Shown here piece after piece: positions 40,285-48,322 of a DNA stretch of 64,000 nucleotides (positions are counted from its first letter, which is position 1; each line of letters opens with the position of its first letter). A model generated the notes under the pieces. The model made no database searches and was not told the origin of the DNA. It saw nothing but the letters and a program-made list of their open reading frames with translations. This DNA is from Flavobacterium sp. DG2-3. GTDB lineage: Bacteria > Bacteroidota > Bacteroidia > Flavobacteriales > Flavobacteriaceae. The stretch spans positions 1 through 64,000 of the forward strand of contig NZ_JAVAMB010000013.1 of the NCBI RefSeq assembly GCF_030730925.1, written 5' to 3'. The position numbers and the translations under genes were made by a program.

Positions 40285-41838
40285 ATGTCACTATACTCTT
40301 GGTTCGTATTTTTCTTAGCAGTACAAATTATCCATTTCTTAGGAACTTGGAAATTATATCAAGCAGCTGGAAGAAAAAGCTGGGAAGCCGCTGTTCCGGT
40401 TTACAATTCTATCGTATTAATGAAAATTATTGGCCGTCCAACGTGGTGGACCATTTTGCTTTTTATTCCGATTATCAACTTGATCATGTTTCCTGTTGTT
40501 TGGGTAGAAACCTTAAGAACATTTGGCAAAAGATCTACTTTAGACACTATTCTTGGTCTTTTTACTTTAGGATTTTACATTTACTATGTAAACTATACCC
40601 AAAAATTAGAGTATCGTAAAGATCGCAGCTTAACTCCTGAAAATAAAACAGCTGACACTATCAGTTCTTTATTGTTTGCGATTATAGTAGCTACATTAGT
40701 GCATACTTATGTTGTACAGCCTTATACTATTCCAACATCATCTTTAGAAAAATCTTTATTGATTGGTGATTTCTTATTTGTGAGTAAATTAAACTACGGT
40801 CCTAGAGTTCCAATGACAACGGTTGCATTGCCAATGGTTCATGACTCTATTCCATTAACAAAAAGCAAATCATATTTAAGCTGGCCACAATTACCTTATT
40901 TGAGACTTCCAGCTATCCAGAAAATAAAACGCTGCGATATTGTCGTCTTTAACTGGCCTGTCGATACGGTTCATTACTTCTTTGAACCTAAAGGAAGACC
41001 AGGGGTTATCAAACCAATTGACAAAAAATCAAATTATGTAAAAAGATGTGTGGGTATTCCTGGAGACAGTTTAGCTATTAAAGATGGCTTTGTTTTCATT
41101 AACGGAAAAAAATTAGTTTTACCAGAAAGAGCTAAACCGCAATATTCTTACGCTGTAGCATTAGACGGAAAAACACCGATTGACTTTGAAACTATTTTCA
41201 AAGAATTAGACATTACAGATCCTGCAGGTTTCAGAACCGAAAAAAGAGATACACTTTACTTAGGCGCTTTAACAGAAGCTGGAGCTGAAAGATTTAAAAA
41301 CACTCCTGGAGTTACTGCAGTAATACGTAAAATTGATACACAGGATGACGATAGAATATTCCCGCATATCAATAAATGGAGCCAAGACAATATGGGGCCT
41401 ATTTACATTCCAGAAGCTGGAAAAACAGTTGCATTAACAAACGAATCACTTCCTTTTTATAAAGAGATCATCACAAATTATGAAGGAAATACGTTAGAGT
41501 TGCAAGGTTCAAAATTCTTGATTAACGGAAAACCAACCACTACATACACTTTCAAACAAAACTATTACTGGATGATGGGAGATAACCGTCATAACTCAGA
41601 AGATAGCCGTTACTGGGGTTATGTTCCAGAAAATCATATTGTTGGAAAACCAGTATTCATTTGGATGAGCTGGGACACTAACGGAAAAGGCATCAATAAA
41701 ATTCGCTGGAACCGAGTATTTACAACTGTAGATGGCGAAGGTCAGCCTCACTCATACTTTAAATACTTCTTAATACTTCTTGCTATTTATTTCGTAGGAG
41801 ATTTTATCTGGAAAAAAAGAAGAGAGAATAAAGCATAA
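40285..41838 (+). CDS. lepB: Signal peptidase I with N-terminal DUF5684 domain
   Basis: 517 residues, much longer than E. coli LepB (324). The N-terminal DUF5684 region (about 1-115) carries several membrane helices (SLYSWFVFFLAVQIIHFLG, WWTILLFIPIINLIMFPVVWVETL). The catalytic Ser lies in PTSSLEKSLLIGD (about 151) and the catalytic Lys in NYVKRCVGIPGDSL (near 253). The box E segment GDNRHNSEDSRYWGYVPENHIVGK lies near 430-455. Between boxes C and E is a long insert of about 150 residues, an expansion usual for this phylum. It removes signal peptides at the periplasmic face. It follows dapB by 56 bp. Confidence 0.95.
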   Translation: MSLYSWFVFFLAVQIIHFLGTWKLYQAAGRKSWEAAVPVYNSIVLMKIIGRPTWWTILLFIPIINLIMFPVVWVETLRTFGKRSTLDTILGLFTLGFYIYYVNYTQKLEYRKDRSLTPENKTADTISSLLFAIIVATLVHTYVVQPYTIPTSSLEKSLLIGDFLFVSKLNYGPRVPMTTVALPMVHDSIPLTKSKSYLSWPQLPYLRLPAIQKIKRCDIVVFNWPVDTVHYFFEPKGRPGVIKPIDKKSNYVKRCVGIPGDSLAIKDGFVFINGKKLVLPERAKPQYSYAVALDGKTPIDFETIFKELDITDPAGFRTEKRDTLYLGALTEAGAERFKNTPGVTAVIRKIDTQDDDRIFPHINKWSQDNMGPIYIPEAGKTVALTNESLPFYKEIITNYEGNTLELQGSKFLINGKPTTTYTFKQNYYWMMGDNRHNSEDSRYWGYVPENHIVGKPVFIWMSWDTNGKGINKIRWNRVFTTVDGEGQPHSYFKYFLILLAIYFVGDFIWKKRRENKA

Positions 41839-41855
41839 AAAATAATGTTATTTTT

Positions 41856-41915
41856 GTTTCAGGTTTCACGTTTCAAGTTCGCATAGAACCTGAAATCTGA
41901 AACCTGAAACTTTTT
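41856..41915 (+). terminator. Repeat-derived hairpin ending lepB
   Basis: gtttcaggtttcacgtttca plus agttc (41856-41880) pairs with gaacctgaaatctgaaacct plus gaaac (41886-41910) with a few mismatches, followed by ttttt. The arms are built from gtttca/tgaaac repeats. It lies 18 bp after the lepB stop. Confidence 0.75.
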
Positions 41916-41929
41916 AAACACAAATACTC

Positions 41930-42556
41930 ATGAATTCCTTAATACTGCCAACTTATTTCCCATCTATCAGTCATTTTGCTGTAATAGCGCAATCTGAAAG
42001 CATTACTTTTGAAATGGAAGATAATTTTCAGAAACAGACCAATAGAAACAGAACATATATCTATAGTCCAAACGGAATTCAATTATTAAATATTCCTGTT
42101 AAGCATTCTAAAGAAGCGCATCAAAAGACTAAAGACATTTTGATCGAGAACGAATTTGACTGGCAGAAACAGCATTTTAAATCGCTTGAGGCCGCTTATA
42201 GAAGTTCTCCGTTCTTTGAGTACTTTGAAGATGATATTGTTCCTATTTTCGAGAAAAAACACCAATTTTTAATGGATTTAAATTTCGAAGTTTTAGACAT
42301 TGTTACTAAATGCCTTCGAATGAAATTTGATTTTGGAAAAACGACTGAATATTTTCACGAAGTGGCTGATTTTACCGATTTCAGATATTTAGCAAATGGT
42401 AAAAAAGACGCCAATTCTTTTGAGAAATACACTCAAGTCTTTGATGACAAACATGGCTTTATCAACAATTTAAGTGTTTTAGATTTACTTTTTAACGAAG
42501 GTAAATTTGCAATGGATTATTTAAAAACGCAAAAAATAATTTCCATTAACGCCTGA
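41930..42556 (+). CDS. WbqC family protein
   Basis: 208 residues. The N-terminal LPTYFPSISHFAVIAQSESITFEMEDNFQKQTNRNRTYIYSPNG (about 5-48) and KDILIENEFDWQKQHFKSLEAAYRSSPFFEYFEDD (about 66-100) are the core of the WbqC-like family, linked to O-antigen or nucleotide-sugar biosynthesis; biochemical role is unsettled. Its 3' end overlaps the convergent TonB-dependent receptor by 11 bp, so both stop codons lie within each other's last codons. Confidence 0.88.
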   Translation: MNSLILPTYFPSISHFAVIAQSESITFEMEDNFQKQTNRNRTYIYSPNGIQLLNIPVKHSKEAHQKTKDILIENEFDWQKQHFKSLEAAYRSSPFFEYFEDDIVPIFEKKHQFLMDLNFEVLDIVTKCLRMKFDFGKTTEYFHEVADFTDFRYLANGKKDANSFEKYTQVFDDKHGFINNLSVLDLLFNEGKFAMDYLKTQKIISINA

Positions 42557-44822
42557 CATCATTATTGTTAATATCTTGAGACTCTATCCTATCACTAAAT
42601 TTTTTACCAAAATTATAAGTCAGAGTTAAAAGCAAATTTCGCGAATTATTCTTTGTTTCAATTTTTTGATAAAAATTATTATATTCACTAATGTCTGTAA
42701 ATCCACTAGAAACTCTTCCAAGAAGGTTTCGTCCATAAAGACTCAAATTTAATTTACCCTTAAAAATATTTGTTGAAATTGTAAAATCTAAGTAAGGATT
42801 GGTAATCCTTTTTGACAATAATGAATAATTAGGGCCATCTTGCCTTCCAGAAATAGAAATTGACAACCTATCTTTAAAAAATATTCCATTTAGATTAAAA
42901 TTCCCCCTAAATGTGTAGCCACTATTTTTTCCAATTATAGCATCTTGACTATTATCTTCAAAAACATTATAATCAAAGCCTGAATTTATATTTGCAGTGA
43001 TTTTCTTAAGCACCTTTGTTTTAAAACCAATATTCATTCCAGTAGAATTATATCTAGCTGCATTTTCAAGAGTCTGAATTAATAAATTTCCGTCATTTCT
43101 GTACACAGGTGTGATAGCATTATTTATAGATTCATTATAAATTTTGAGAGAAAAACTATCTGATGTATAAAACTTAGTCAACATTGCAAAATAGTAATTT
43201 CTTAGCTGCGGATCAAGTTCTGAATTCCCTTGTTTCGCAACACCAGGATATAAAATAAGCACATCATCATTTAAATCGCTTGCACTTGGTCTTAGTACTT
43301 TACGCGAATAACCTACTTTTAAATCCAATTTATTCTCAAAATGATATAAGCTATTAATTGTCGGCAATACTAAGTTATAACTTTGCCTCAATAATTGATT
43401 TGAATTATTTGTAAATTCATATGTTAAACTTACTTCAGATGAAAATTTATTTGACCATTCAGAGTCTAATTCTACTGAACCATCAAACACATTCTGATAA
43501 ACGTAAAAATTATCATGAGAAAAACGATACTTTCTATTTATGTATTTAATATCAGTATAAAAATCCATTTTTTTTCCAAAAACACGCATTTCTTCAAATT
43601 CATAATCGGCTTGTAACGAAAGTTCATTATTTTTTGATTGAACATCGTAATAGTCTATTTCAGAAGTATTATCAAACTGAAATTGACTTTTATTTATGTT
43701 ATTAAAAATTGAATATGAGCTTTTAAAAAAAAACGCCTTATTTTCAGCAATTTTATAATTAAAAACTGATGCAATATTCCAGTTAACCATACTTTCTTTA
43801 CCAATTTTAGAAAAAAGATTAACTTCTTCTTCATTTAAAACAGTAAAGCCATTTGCTTTCCCAGAAAAACTATATTCGTTGATATTATTTGAAATAGTAA
43901 AATTACTCTTATCATTTAATTTTATGGCTACTCTTGTATTAGAATTTAATTGTTTGCCATTAGAATGATTAATGTTAGATTGATAGAAAAGACCATTTTC
44001 ATCAATCCGTCTAGATGTAAAATCAATTACTTGATCATTATTTAAATATTGAAAACTCGTTCTTAAAAGAAAAAAATCTTTTTTAAAGGAGAAATTAGGA
44101 CTAATTGACCAATAATTATTTACAGCCCCAACTGTACCATCTAAACTACCTTTAAAAAAACCCTCTGCTCTAGTTTTTGTTATAACATTAATAATTGCAC
44201 CTAAAAATTCCGATTTAAAATAAGCTACCGAAGGATTATTAATTATTTCAACACTTTTTATATCTTCCACTTTAAGTCCTTTAAGCTCGCTGGCATCCGC
44301 TTCCAATCCATCAATAAAGATTTTACCTGTTAACACTCCATCAACTAATGTTTTACCATCGAATTCATTAAAATAAACATTAGGTACTGACTGAAGCACA
44401 TCACTTGCTTTTGCATTTTTTAAATAATCTTTATGATTTATCTGGTAAATTGCTTTTTTTGCACTTGTGATTATTTTTTCACCCGATTTAATAACTACTT
44501 CATTTAACAATTCTGGTTCTAACTTAACAAGCTCGATATTAAATAAAGTATTTTTACCTTTAATTTCTACAAAAGAATCAAATTCTTTATAACCATAACT
44601 TTTCACTTTAATAAAAACAGTATCACGAGTATTATAATCAAATTTATACTCTCCATTCTTATTAGTTATAGAGAATTTCGAAGTTTGCCCCATTTTTAAC
44701 TCGACTAATACATCTTGTAAAGCGACATTATCATTTAACACTTTACCGGAAATAGCATGTTTTTCTTGAGAAAAAAGACTAACAGTACATAAAAAAAAGA
44801 AAGAAATAATTATAAATCGCAT
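42546..44822 (-). CDS. TonB-dependent receptor of the Cys-peptide cassette
   Basis: 758 residues. Signal peptide (1-18, LFSQE), a carboxypeptidase-regulatory-like domain (about 22-100, AISGKVLNDNVALQDVLVELK), a plug with LLNEVVIKSGEKIITSAKKAIYQI (about 105-128) and GLKVEDIKSVEIINNPSVAYF (about 182-202), then an outer-membrane barrel (OMP_b-brl type) ending NLLLTLTYNFGKKFSD. It has no SusD partner. Being the last gene after the peptides, it may import or export the peptide or recognise a ligand. It begins only about 20 bp after an internal terminator, so it probably depends on readthrough. The gene is unusually AT-rich with many Asn codons, unlike neighbouring housekeeping genes. Confidence 0.85.
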   Translation of the reverse strand: MRFIIISFFFLCTVSLFSQEKHAISGKVLNDNVALQDVLVELKMGQTSKFSITNKNGEYKFDYNTRDTVFIKVKSYGYKEFDSFVEIKGKNTLFNIELVKLEPELLNEVVIKSGEKIITSAKKAIYQINHKDYLKNAKASDVLQSVPNVYFNEFDGKTLVDGVLTGKIFIDGLEADASELKGLKVEDIKSVEIINNPSVAYFKSEFLGAIINVITKTRAEGFFKGSLDGTVGAVNNYWSISPNFSFKKDFFLLRTSFQYLNNDQVIDFTSRRIDENGLFYQSNINHSNGKQLNSNTRVAIKLNDKSNFTISNNINEYSFSGKANGFTVLNEEEVNLFSKIGKESMVNWNIASVFNYKIAENKAFFFKSSYSIFNNINKSQFQFDNTSEIDYYDVQSKNNELSLQADYEFEEMRVFGKKMDFYTDIKYINRKYRFSHDNFYVYQNVFDGSVELDSEWSNKFSSEVSLTYEFTNNSNQLLRQSYNLVLPTINSLYHFENKLDLKVGYSRKVLRPSASDLNDDVLILYPGVAKQGNSELDPQLRNYYFAMLTKFYTSDSFSLKIYNESINNAITPVYRNDGNLLIQTLENAARYNSTGMNIGFKTKVLKKITANINSGFDYNVFEDNSQDAIIGKNSGYTFRGNFNLNGIFFKDRLSISISGRQDGPNYSLLSKRITNPYLDFTISTNIFKGKLNLSLYGRNLLGRVSSGFTDISEYNNFYQKIETKNNSRNLLLTLTYNFGKKFSDRIESQDINNNDVRR

Positions 44823-44844
44823 AAATAATATTAGTAAAAATCTT

Positions 44845-44878
44845 AAAAAAAACTTTCCTAACTAATAAGTTAGGAAAG
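44845..44878 (-). terminator. Intrinsic terminator between the peptide genes and the receptor
   Basis: ctttcctaact/agttaggaaag, 11-bp perfect stem, loop aata, followed on the minus strand by eight T. It lies after the last peptide gene (stop at 44902) and just before the receptor ATG (44822). Confidence 0.85.
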
Positions 44879-44901
44879 CCAAACAATAATTTTCTGATTT
44901 T

Positions 44902-45078
44902 TTACGTGTTATAGACACCTACAATCACTTGACCACTATCTGTTTTACCACATTCTCCTCGTGCACCAGAGCAGCCACCATCATCTTTTTTATCTTTCTG
45001 AGCCGTACTAATTGACGAACTTAAAGAAGCAACTGTTATTCCCATAATTGCAATGATAAATCTTAATTTTGTTCTCAT
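44902..45078 (-). CDS. Secreted Cys-pair peptide A of the cassette
   Basis: 58 residues; ORF is below usual length cut-offs. Signal peptide about 1-26 with core FIIAIMGITVASLSSSISTAQ. The mature part opens KDKKDDGG and has Cys36 and Cys43 spaced CX6C (CSGARGEC), then GKTDSGQVIVGVYNT. It is paralogous to the two following peptides, sharing the positions AQKDK, CX6CG and a Gly-x-x-I-x-G stretch. It is the last of three peptide genes before the terminator. Predicted to be exported and to hold one disulfide bond. Role unknown. Confidence 0.82.
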   Translation of the reverse strand: MRTKLRFIIAIMGITVASLSSSISTAQKDKKDDGGCSGARGECGKTDSGQVIVGVYNT

Positions 45079-45107
45079 AATTTTTTATTTATAATAATTA
45101 ATAATAT

Positions 45108-45287
45108 TTAGTTACACCCACATTTCCCAGTGATACGATTACCATCTGCAGTTATGCCACACTCTCCATTCCCTGGTGAACAATCGGTTGGATCTTGTTT
45201 ATCTTTTTGAGCATTTATCACTCCCGACGAATACAAAGAAATTGTAATACCAAAAACAGCAACAACAAATTTTAAATAACTGTTCAT
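45108..45287 (-). CDS. Secreted Cys-pair peptide B of the cassette
   Basis: 59 residues from ATG 45287, chosen because it aligns with peptide C (MNSYLKFVVAVFG against MKNYLKFVVAVFG). In-frame ATGs at 45299 and 45311 lie upstream; the former overlaps the stop of peptide C (ATGAGTAA). Signal peptide about 1-26, ending INAQ. The mature part has the CX6C pair in CSPGNGEC and an added C-terminal CGC (KCGCN), giving four Cys. The core reads CGITADGNRITG. Closely related to C. Likely exported, disulfide-bonded; function unknown. Confidence 0.85.
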   Translation of the reverse strand: MNSYLKFVVAVFGITISLYSSGVINAQKDKQDPTDCSPGNGECGITADGNRITGKCGCN

Positions 45288-45291
45288 ACTT

Positions 45292-45471
45292 TTACTCATT
45301 ATAAGTTCCACTGATTATATTACCATCACCTGTTCTTCCACAGATTTGGCTATTTAACGTACATGTACCTGAAGGATCTTTCTTGTCTTTTTGAGCACTT
45401 ACAACGCCAGATGCACACAAAGAAATTACAACTCCAAAAACAGCAACAACAAATTTTAAATAATTTTTCAT
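45292..45471 (-). CDS. Secreted Cys-pair peptide C of the cassette
   Basis: 59 residues; not in typical length range for ORF callers. Signal peptide about 1-26 with core FVVAVFGVVISLCASGVVSAQ. The mature part is KDKKDPSGTCTLNSQICGRTGDGN and ISGTYNE, with the CX6C pair CTLNSQIC. It is the first peptide gene of the three and overlaps possible start codons of B. It is preceded by a palindrome at 45516-45533 that may be its own control site. High similarity to B over the signal peptide suggests recent tandem duplication. Confidence 0.85.
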   Translation of the reverse strand: MKNYLKFVVAVFGVVISLCASGVVSAQKDKKDPSGTCTLNSQICGRTGDGNIISGTYNE

Positions 45472-45515
45472 TTTTTTAGTGTATTTAAATTAATTAATAG
45501 AATACTTTGAAACAA

Positions 45516-45533
45516 TTCAATTTATAAATTGAA
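45516..45533. promoter_or_regulatory. 18-bp palindrome upstream of the peptide genes
   Basis: ttcaatttataaattgaa is a perfect palindrome between the upstream gene stop (45590) and peptide C start (45471). It could be an operator for separate expression of the peptides or a weak RNA hairpin. No exact TAnnTTTG box is next to it. Confidence 0.4.
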
Positions 45534-45589
45534 CATTAACATTGAAAATTATGGACACAAGAAATCTTTTTATTTCTTCCTAGTACAAC

Positions 45590-46639
45590 TTATAACAAAT
45601 TAAAGACCGCATAATCTGTACTAAATCCCATTACTATTTTATTATCTTTAAGCATAACAATTTCAATACTTTTCGAATCAAAATTTTTATAAAAAAATTT
45701 GATGCTTTTCTCATACTTAAATGAATCAGAAGAATAAATATCAACTAATATTTCACTTTCAAGGGGAGATCTTGCTGAAAAAACAAATACATTTCCGTTT
45801 TTCAAAAAAAAACCCATATTTGTATTTCTAGTTGTTCCTCTCGCATAAAAACTATCTCCTTTGTTATTTTTTAATATTTTAGGTAAAGGAACATCCTCTT
45901 TTGTTGTTAAAACTTTTTTATAAGACCCTGTTTGAGAGGAGAAAAAATAAATTTTGGAATATTTATTACAGAAGTATGCTAAAAGACCATTATCACTATT
46001 ATAAGAGAAACTTCCTGAATACTGTAATGATGCACTTATTACATTGCTTTCCTTAGATTCGCTCAAGGTTTTCAATAAATCAACCGTTGAAAATTTTGTA
46101 TCTATAATAAAAAAACCCGTGTAATAAACTTCATTTTTTAATAATTCACCAAAAGAAATAAATTTGTTATTTGAATCCTTCAAAGGTAAAAGTGAAACAA
46201 TTTTAAAATTTTCTAAATTTATTTCTTTTCTATTTTTAGAAATTAAATTATAATTATATAGTTTAAATTTTTGAATATAAAACAAACTATTATTAGTACA
46301 TAACTTCATATCTGCGTTTGAAGGTAAATCTACATCTTTACTGTTTTTTTTCTCAAAATTTAAATCCGACAAATACAATTTATAAAAAACAGTAGAATTT
46401 ACATTCTCTAAAAGTTCTTTCTCAACTAATAAACTATCTGAATTGACGTTCATTAAAAAATCACTTTTATCATTGAGTTTAGAAATGGTTTTGGAAAATT
46501 TCAAAAAATCATTCTTAACAAAAGCTCTTTCAAAATAATAATTCTTTTTTGAACTTGAATTTGCTAGATTCAAAATTGTTATACAAACTATAATCGCTAC
46601 AAAAACTGTAATCAGTCCCGTAAAATACTTATTTTTCAT
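45590..46639 (-). CDS. Unrecognised membrane-anchored protein of the Cys-peptide cassette
   Basis: 349 residues. An N-terminal membrane anchor (about 7-27, TGLITVFVAIIVCITILNLA) precedes a large extracytoplasmic part rich in Lys, Asn and Ser. Repeated strand-like segments (NGLLAYFCNKYSKIYFFSSQTG, GFFLKNGNVFVFSARSP, KIVMGFSTDYAVFNLL) suggest a beta-rich, perhaps propeller-like fold related to small 6-bladed propeller lipoproteins, but I cannot name a family. The start overlaps the preceding MauE-like gene by 11 bp, so they are translationally coupled. Together with the peptides and receptor it likely handles or binds the peptides outside the membrane. Function unknown. Confidence 0.65.
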   Translation of the reverse strand: MKNKYFTGLITVFVAIIVCITILNLANSSSKKNYYFERAFVKNDFLKFSKTISKLNDKSDFLMNVNSDSLLVEKELLENVNSTVFYKLYLSDLNFEKKNSKDVDLPSNADMKLCTNNSLFYIQKFKLYNYNLISKNRKEINLENFKIVSLLPLKDSNNKFISFGELLKNEVYYTGFFIIDTKFSTVDLLKTLSESKESNVISASLQYSGSFSYNSDNGLLAYFCNKYSKIYFFSSQTGSYKKVLTTKEDVPLPKILKNNKGDSFYARGTTRNTNMGFFLKNGNVFVFSARSPLESEILVDIYSSDSFKYEKSIKFFYKNFDSKSIEIVMLKDNKIVMGFSTDYAVFNLL

Positions 46640-47063
46640 TATTAAGGGAATGGAATGTTAAAAAAGAAAATATAGAAGCAATAATTAATGTAATATTAAT
46701 TACTAAATGATAAGAATATTGTAAGCCATTTAAAACTCCACCACAACCACATACTTCATATAATCCCTTGAAATTCAAAACTGATATGTATAATGTAAAT
46801 GCTAAAAAAGTTATACAACTGAGCAACAACCCATTTTTTCTGTAAAAAATTAAAAGCAAGATTAAAGCTATTTCTAAAATGATTACACAAATGGAAAATA
46901 CATCTGCAAAATCTGGAGTAAAAAGTGTGGTTTTAATCAAATTCGTCCTAAAAGATTGTAATTTAATCAATTTATTCGATGCTGTGTAGCATAGAAAAAA
47001 CACTAAAAAGTAATAAAATAATTCAGCTATCTTAATTTGAGTTTTAACAGTTTCTTTAATCAT
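46629..47063 (-). CDS. MauE/DoxX-type redox membrane protein
   Basis: 144 residues with four membrane helices (about 13-33, 50-72, 76-97, 115-137). The motif CGCGG (VCGCGGVLNG, about 104-113) in the third loop is a MauE-like Cys pair; MauE takes part in disulfide and cofactor formation of methylamine dehydrogenase, and relatives of this family sit in Bacteroidota peptide loci. I infer it oxidises or reduces Cys of the adjacent peptides across the membrane. It is the first gene of the cassette, with a candidate promoter at 47178-47185. Confidence 0.78.
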   Translation of the reverse strand: MIKETVKTQIKIAELFYYFLVFFLCYTASNKLIKLQSFRTNLIKTTLFTPDFADVFSICVIILEIALILLLIFYRKNGLLLSCITFLAFTLYISVLNFKGLYEVCGCGGVLNGLQYSYHLVINITLIIASIFSFLTFHSLNNEK

Positions 47064-47177
47064 CTAACAATATTATTTGTAAATATTTTTCTATTTTTCG
47101 CAACAAACATATGTAAGCAAAAGATAAAAAACAAGAAAAAACTTTAAGAAATTTCAACTAAAAACAAAAAAAACTTA

Positions 47178-47185
47178 CAAATATA
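47178..47185 (-). promoter_or_regulatory. Candidate promoter of the Cys-peptide cassette
   Basis: TATATTTG on the minus strand fits TAnnTTTG. It predicts a leader of about 110 nt before the MauE-like gene. The region is almost wholly A and T, so the chance of a random match is real. Confidence 0.35.
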
Positions 47186-47258
47186 TGATTTTGAACATAT
47201 TAAGAAAAACCTTATTTTTTGATAAATTGATTTTTTAAATGTTAACTAATATAAAAAA

Positions 47259-48305
47259 TCATTCCATCGAAAGCCTTGTCATAATCGGATAGTGATCTGA
47301 ATTTTCGAAATCAGAAAAGCTTTCAAATTGTTTTACTTTCATTTTACTGTCTGTAAAAATGAAGTCAATTCTTGCTGGATAATATTTGAATTTATAAGTA
47401 GCTCCAAAACCTTCTCCCGCTTCTTCAAAAGCATCTTTTTGCTTTCCTTTAATACTTCGGTATACATACGAAAACGGACTGTTGTTCATATCGCCGCATA
47501 TAATAAAGGGAGTTTTACACTGCTTAATATTTTCTTTAAAAATTTCAGCCTGTTCTTGCTGCTGCTTGAATCCTTTACTTATTCTAGCATAGATACGTTG
47601 CGATTTCTTTTGGTTTACATTATCAATATCATCAGAAATCTCACTCACATCGGGAGATATTTTAATAGACTGCAAGTGCATATTATAAACGCGAATAACA
47701 TCTTTTCCACGCTTTATATCAGCATATACTACATTATTATCCGACTTTGGAAAAATAATTTTACCCTCATTTATTATAGGAAATTTTGAAAAAATAGCCT
47801 GCCCTGTTTTAACCTTTTTACCGTCAATAAAAATATAGCGGTGCGGATACACTTTTAAATCTAAATGTGCAGAATTAGAATATTCTTGAATACACAAAAT
47901 ATCAGGATCTTTTTCGTCAATAAATCCTTTAATATTTTCTGGAATATCATCACGGTCCAGCCACTTAAAAACATTAAAAAGTCGGACATTATAACTCATT
48001 ACAGAAAAGTCTTTTTCGTCTTTAATATACTCTTTGGCAGAAAATTTATAGAATTTACTAATGAATGTAATTCCGGTCAGCAAAACCAAACCAGACAAAA
48101 TAAGGCGTTTTTTAAACTGAATTCCCCAATAGACAAAAAACAATATGTTTGCCACAAAAAATGCTGGCATAAACAGCGTAAGCACCGATAAAAGCGGAAA
48201 GCTTTTGGGTGCTAAAAAAGGTAAAACATAGACACTAAATGTAAGCACAGTCAGCACTATGTTCAAAAAGAACATTATTTTATTAAACCAAGAAAGGTTT
48301 TTCAT
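47259..48305 (-). CDS. Endonuclease/exonuclease/phosphatase family membrane protein
   Basis: 348 residues. Two or three N-terminal membrane helices (about 10-85) precede the EEP fold with the metal-binding Asn/Glu in VMSYNVRLFN and ILCIQEYS, CGDMNNSPFS, and the catalytic Asp-His at SDHYPIMTRL. The family hydrolyses phosphodiester bonds in nucleic acids, lipids or sugars; the membrane anchor places the domain outside the cytoplasm. It is the last gene of a likely mutL-rhomboid-rhomboid-EEP operon, 17 bp after the second rhomboid gene. Confidence 0.9.
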   Translation of the reverse strand: MKNLSWFNKIMFFLNIVLTVLTFSVYVLPFLAPKSFPLLSVLTLFMPAFFVANILFFVYWGIQFKKRLILSGLVLLTGITFISKFYKFSAKEYIKDEKDFSVMSYNVRLFNVFKWLDRDDIPENIKGFIDEKDPDILCIQEYSNSAHLDLKVYPHRYIFIDGKKVKTGQAIFSKFPIINEGKIIFPKSDNNVVYADIKRGKDVIRVYNMHLQSIKISPDVSEISDDIDNVNQKKSQRIYARISKGFKQQQEQAEIFKENIKQCKTPFIICGDMNNSPFSYVYRSIKGKQKDAFEEAGEGFGATYKFKYYPARIDFIFTDSKMKVKQFESFSDFENSDHYPIMTRLSME

Positions 48306-48322
48306 ATTTATTTCCTACAAGT

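Noticed and set aside
37036..41929. Replication origin or parS next to parAB
   Set aside because: No parS consensus (TGTTTCACGTGAAACA) or DnaA-box cluster and no dnaA gene were seen; the similar gtttcacgtttcaag at 41860 belongs to the lepB hairpin.
42546..44822. SusC assignment for the cassette receptor
   Set aside because: It is only 758 residues and has no SusD partner, so it is a general TonB-dependent receptor rather than a SusC transporter.
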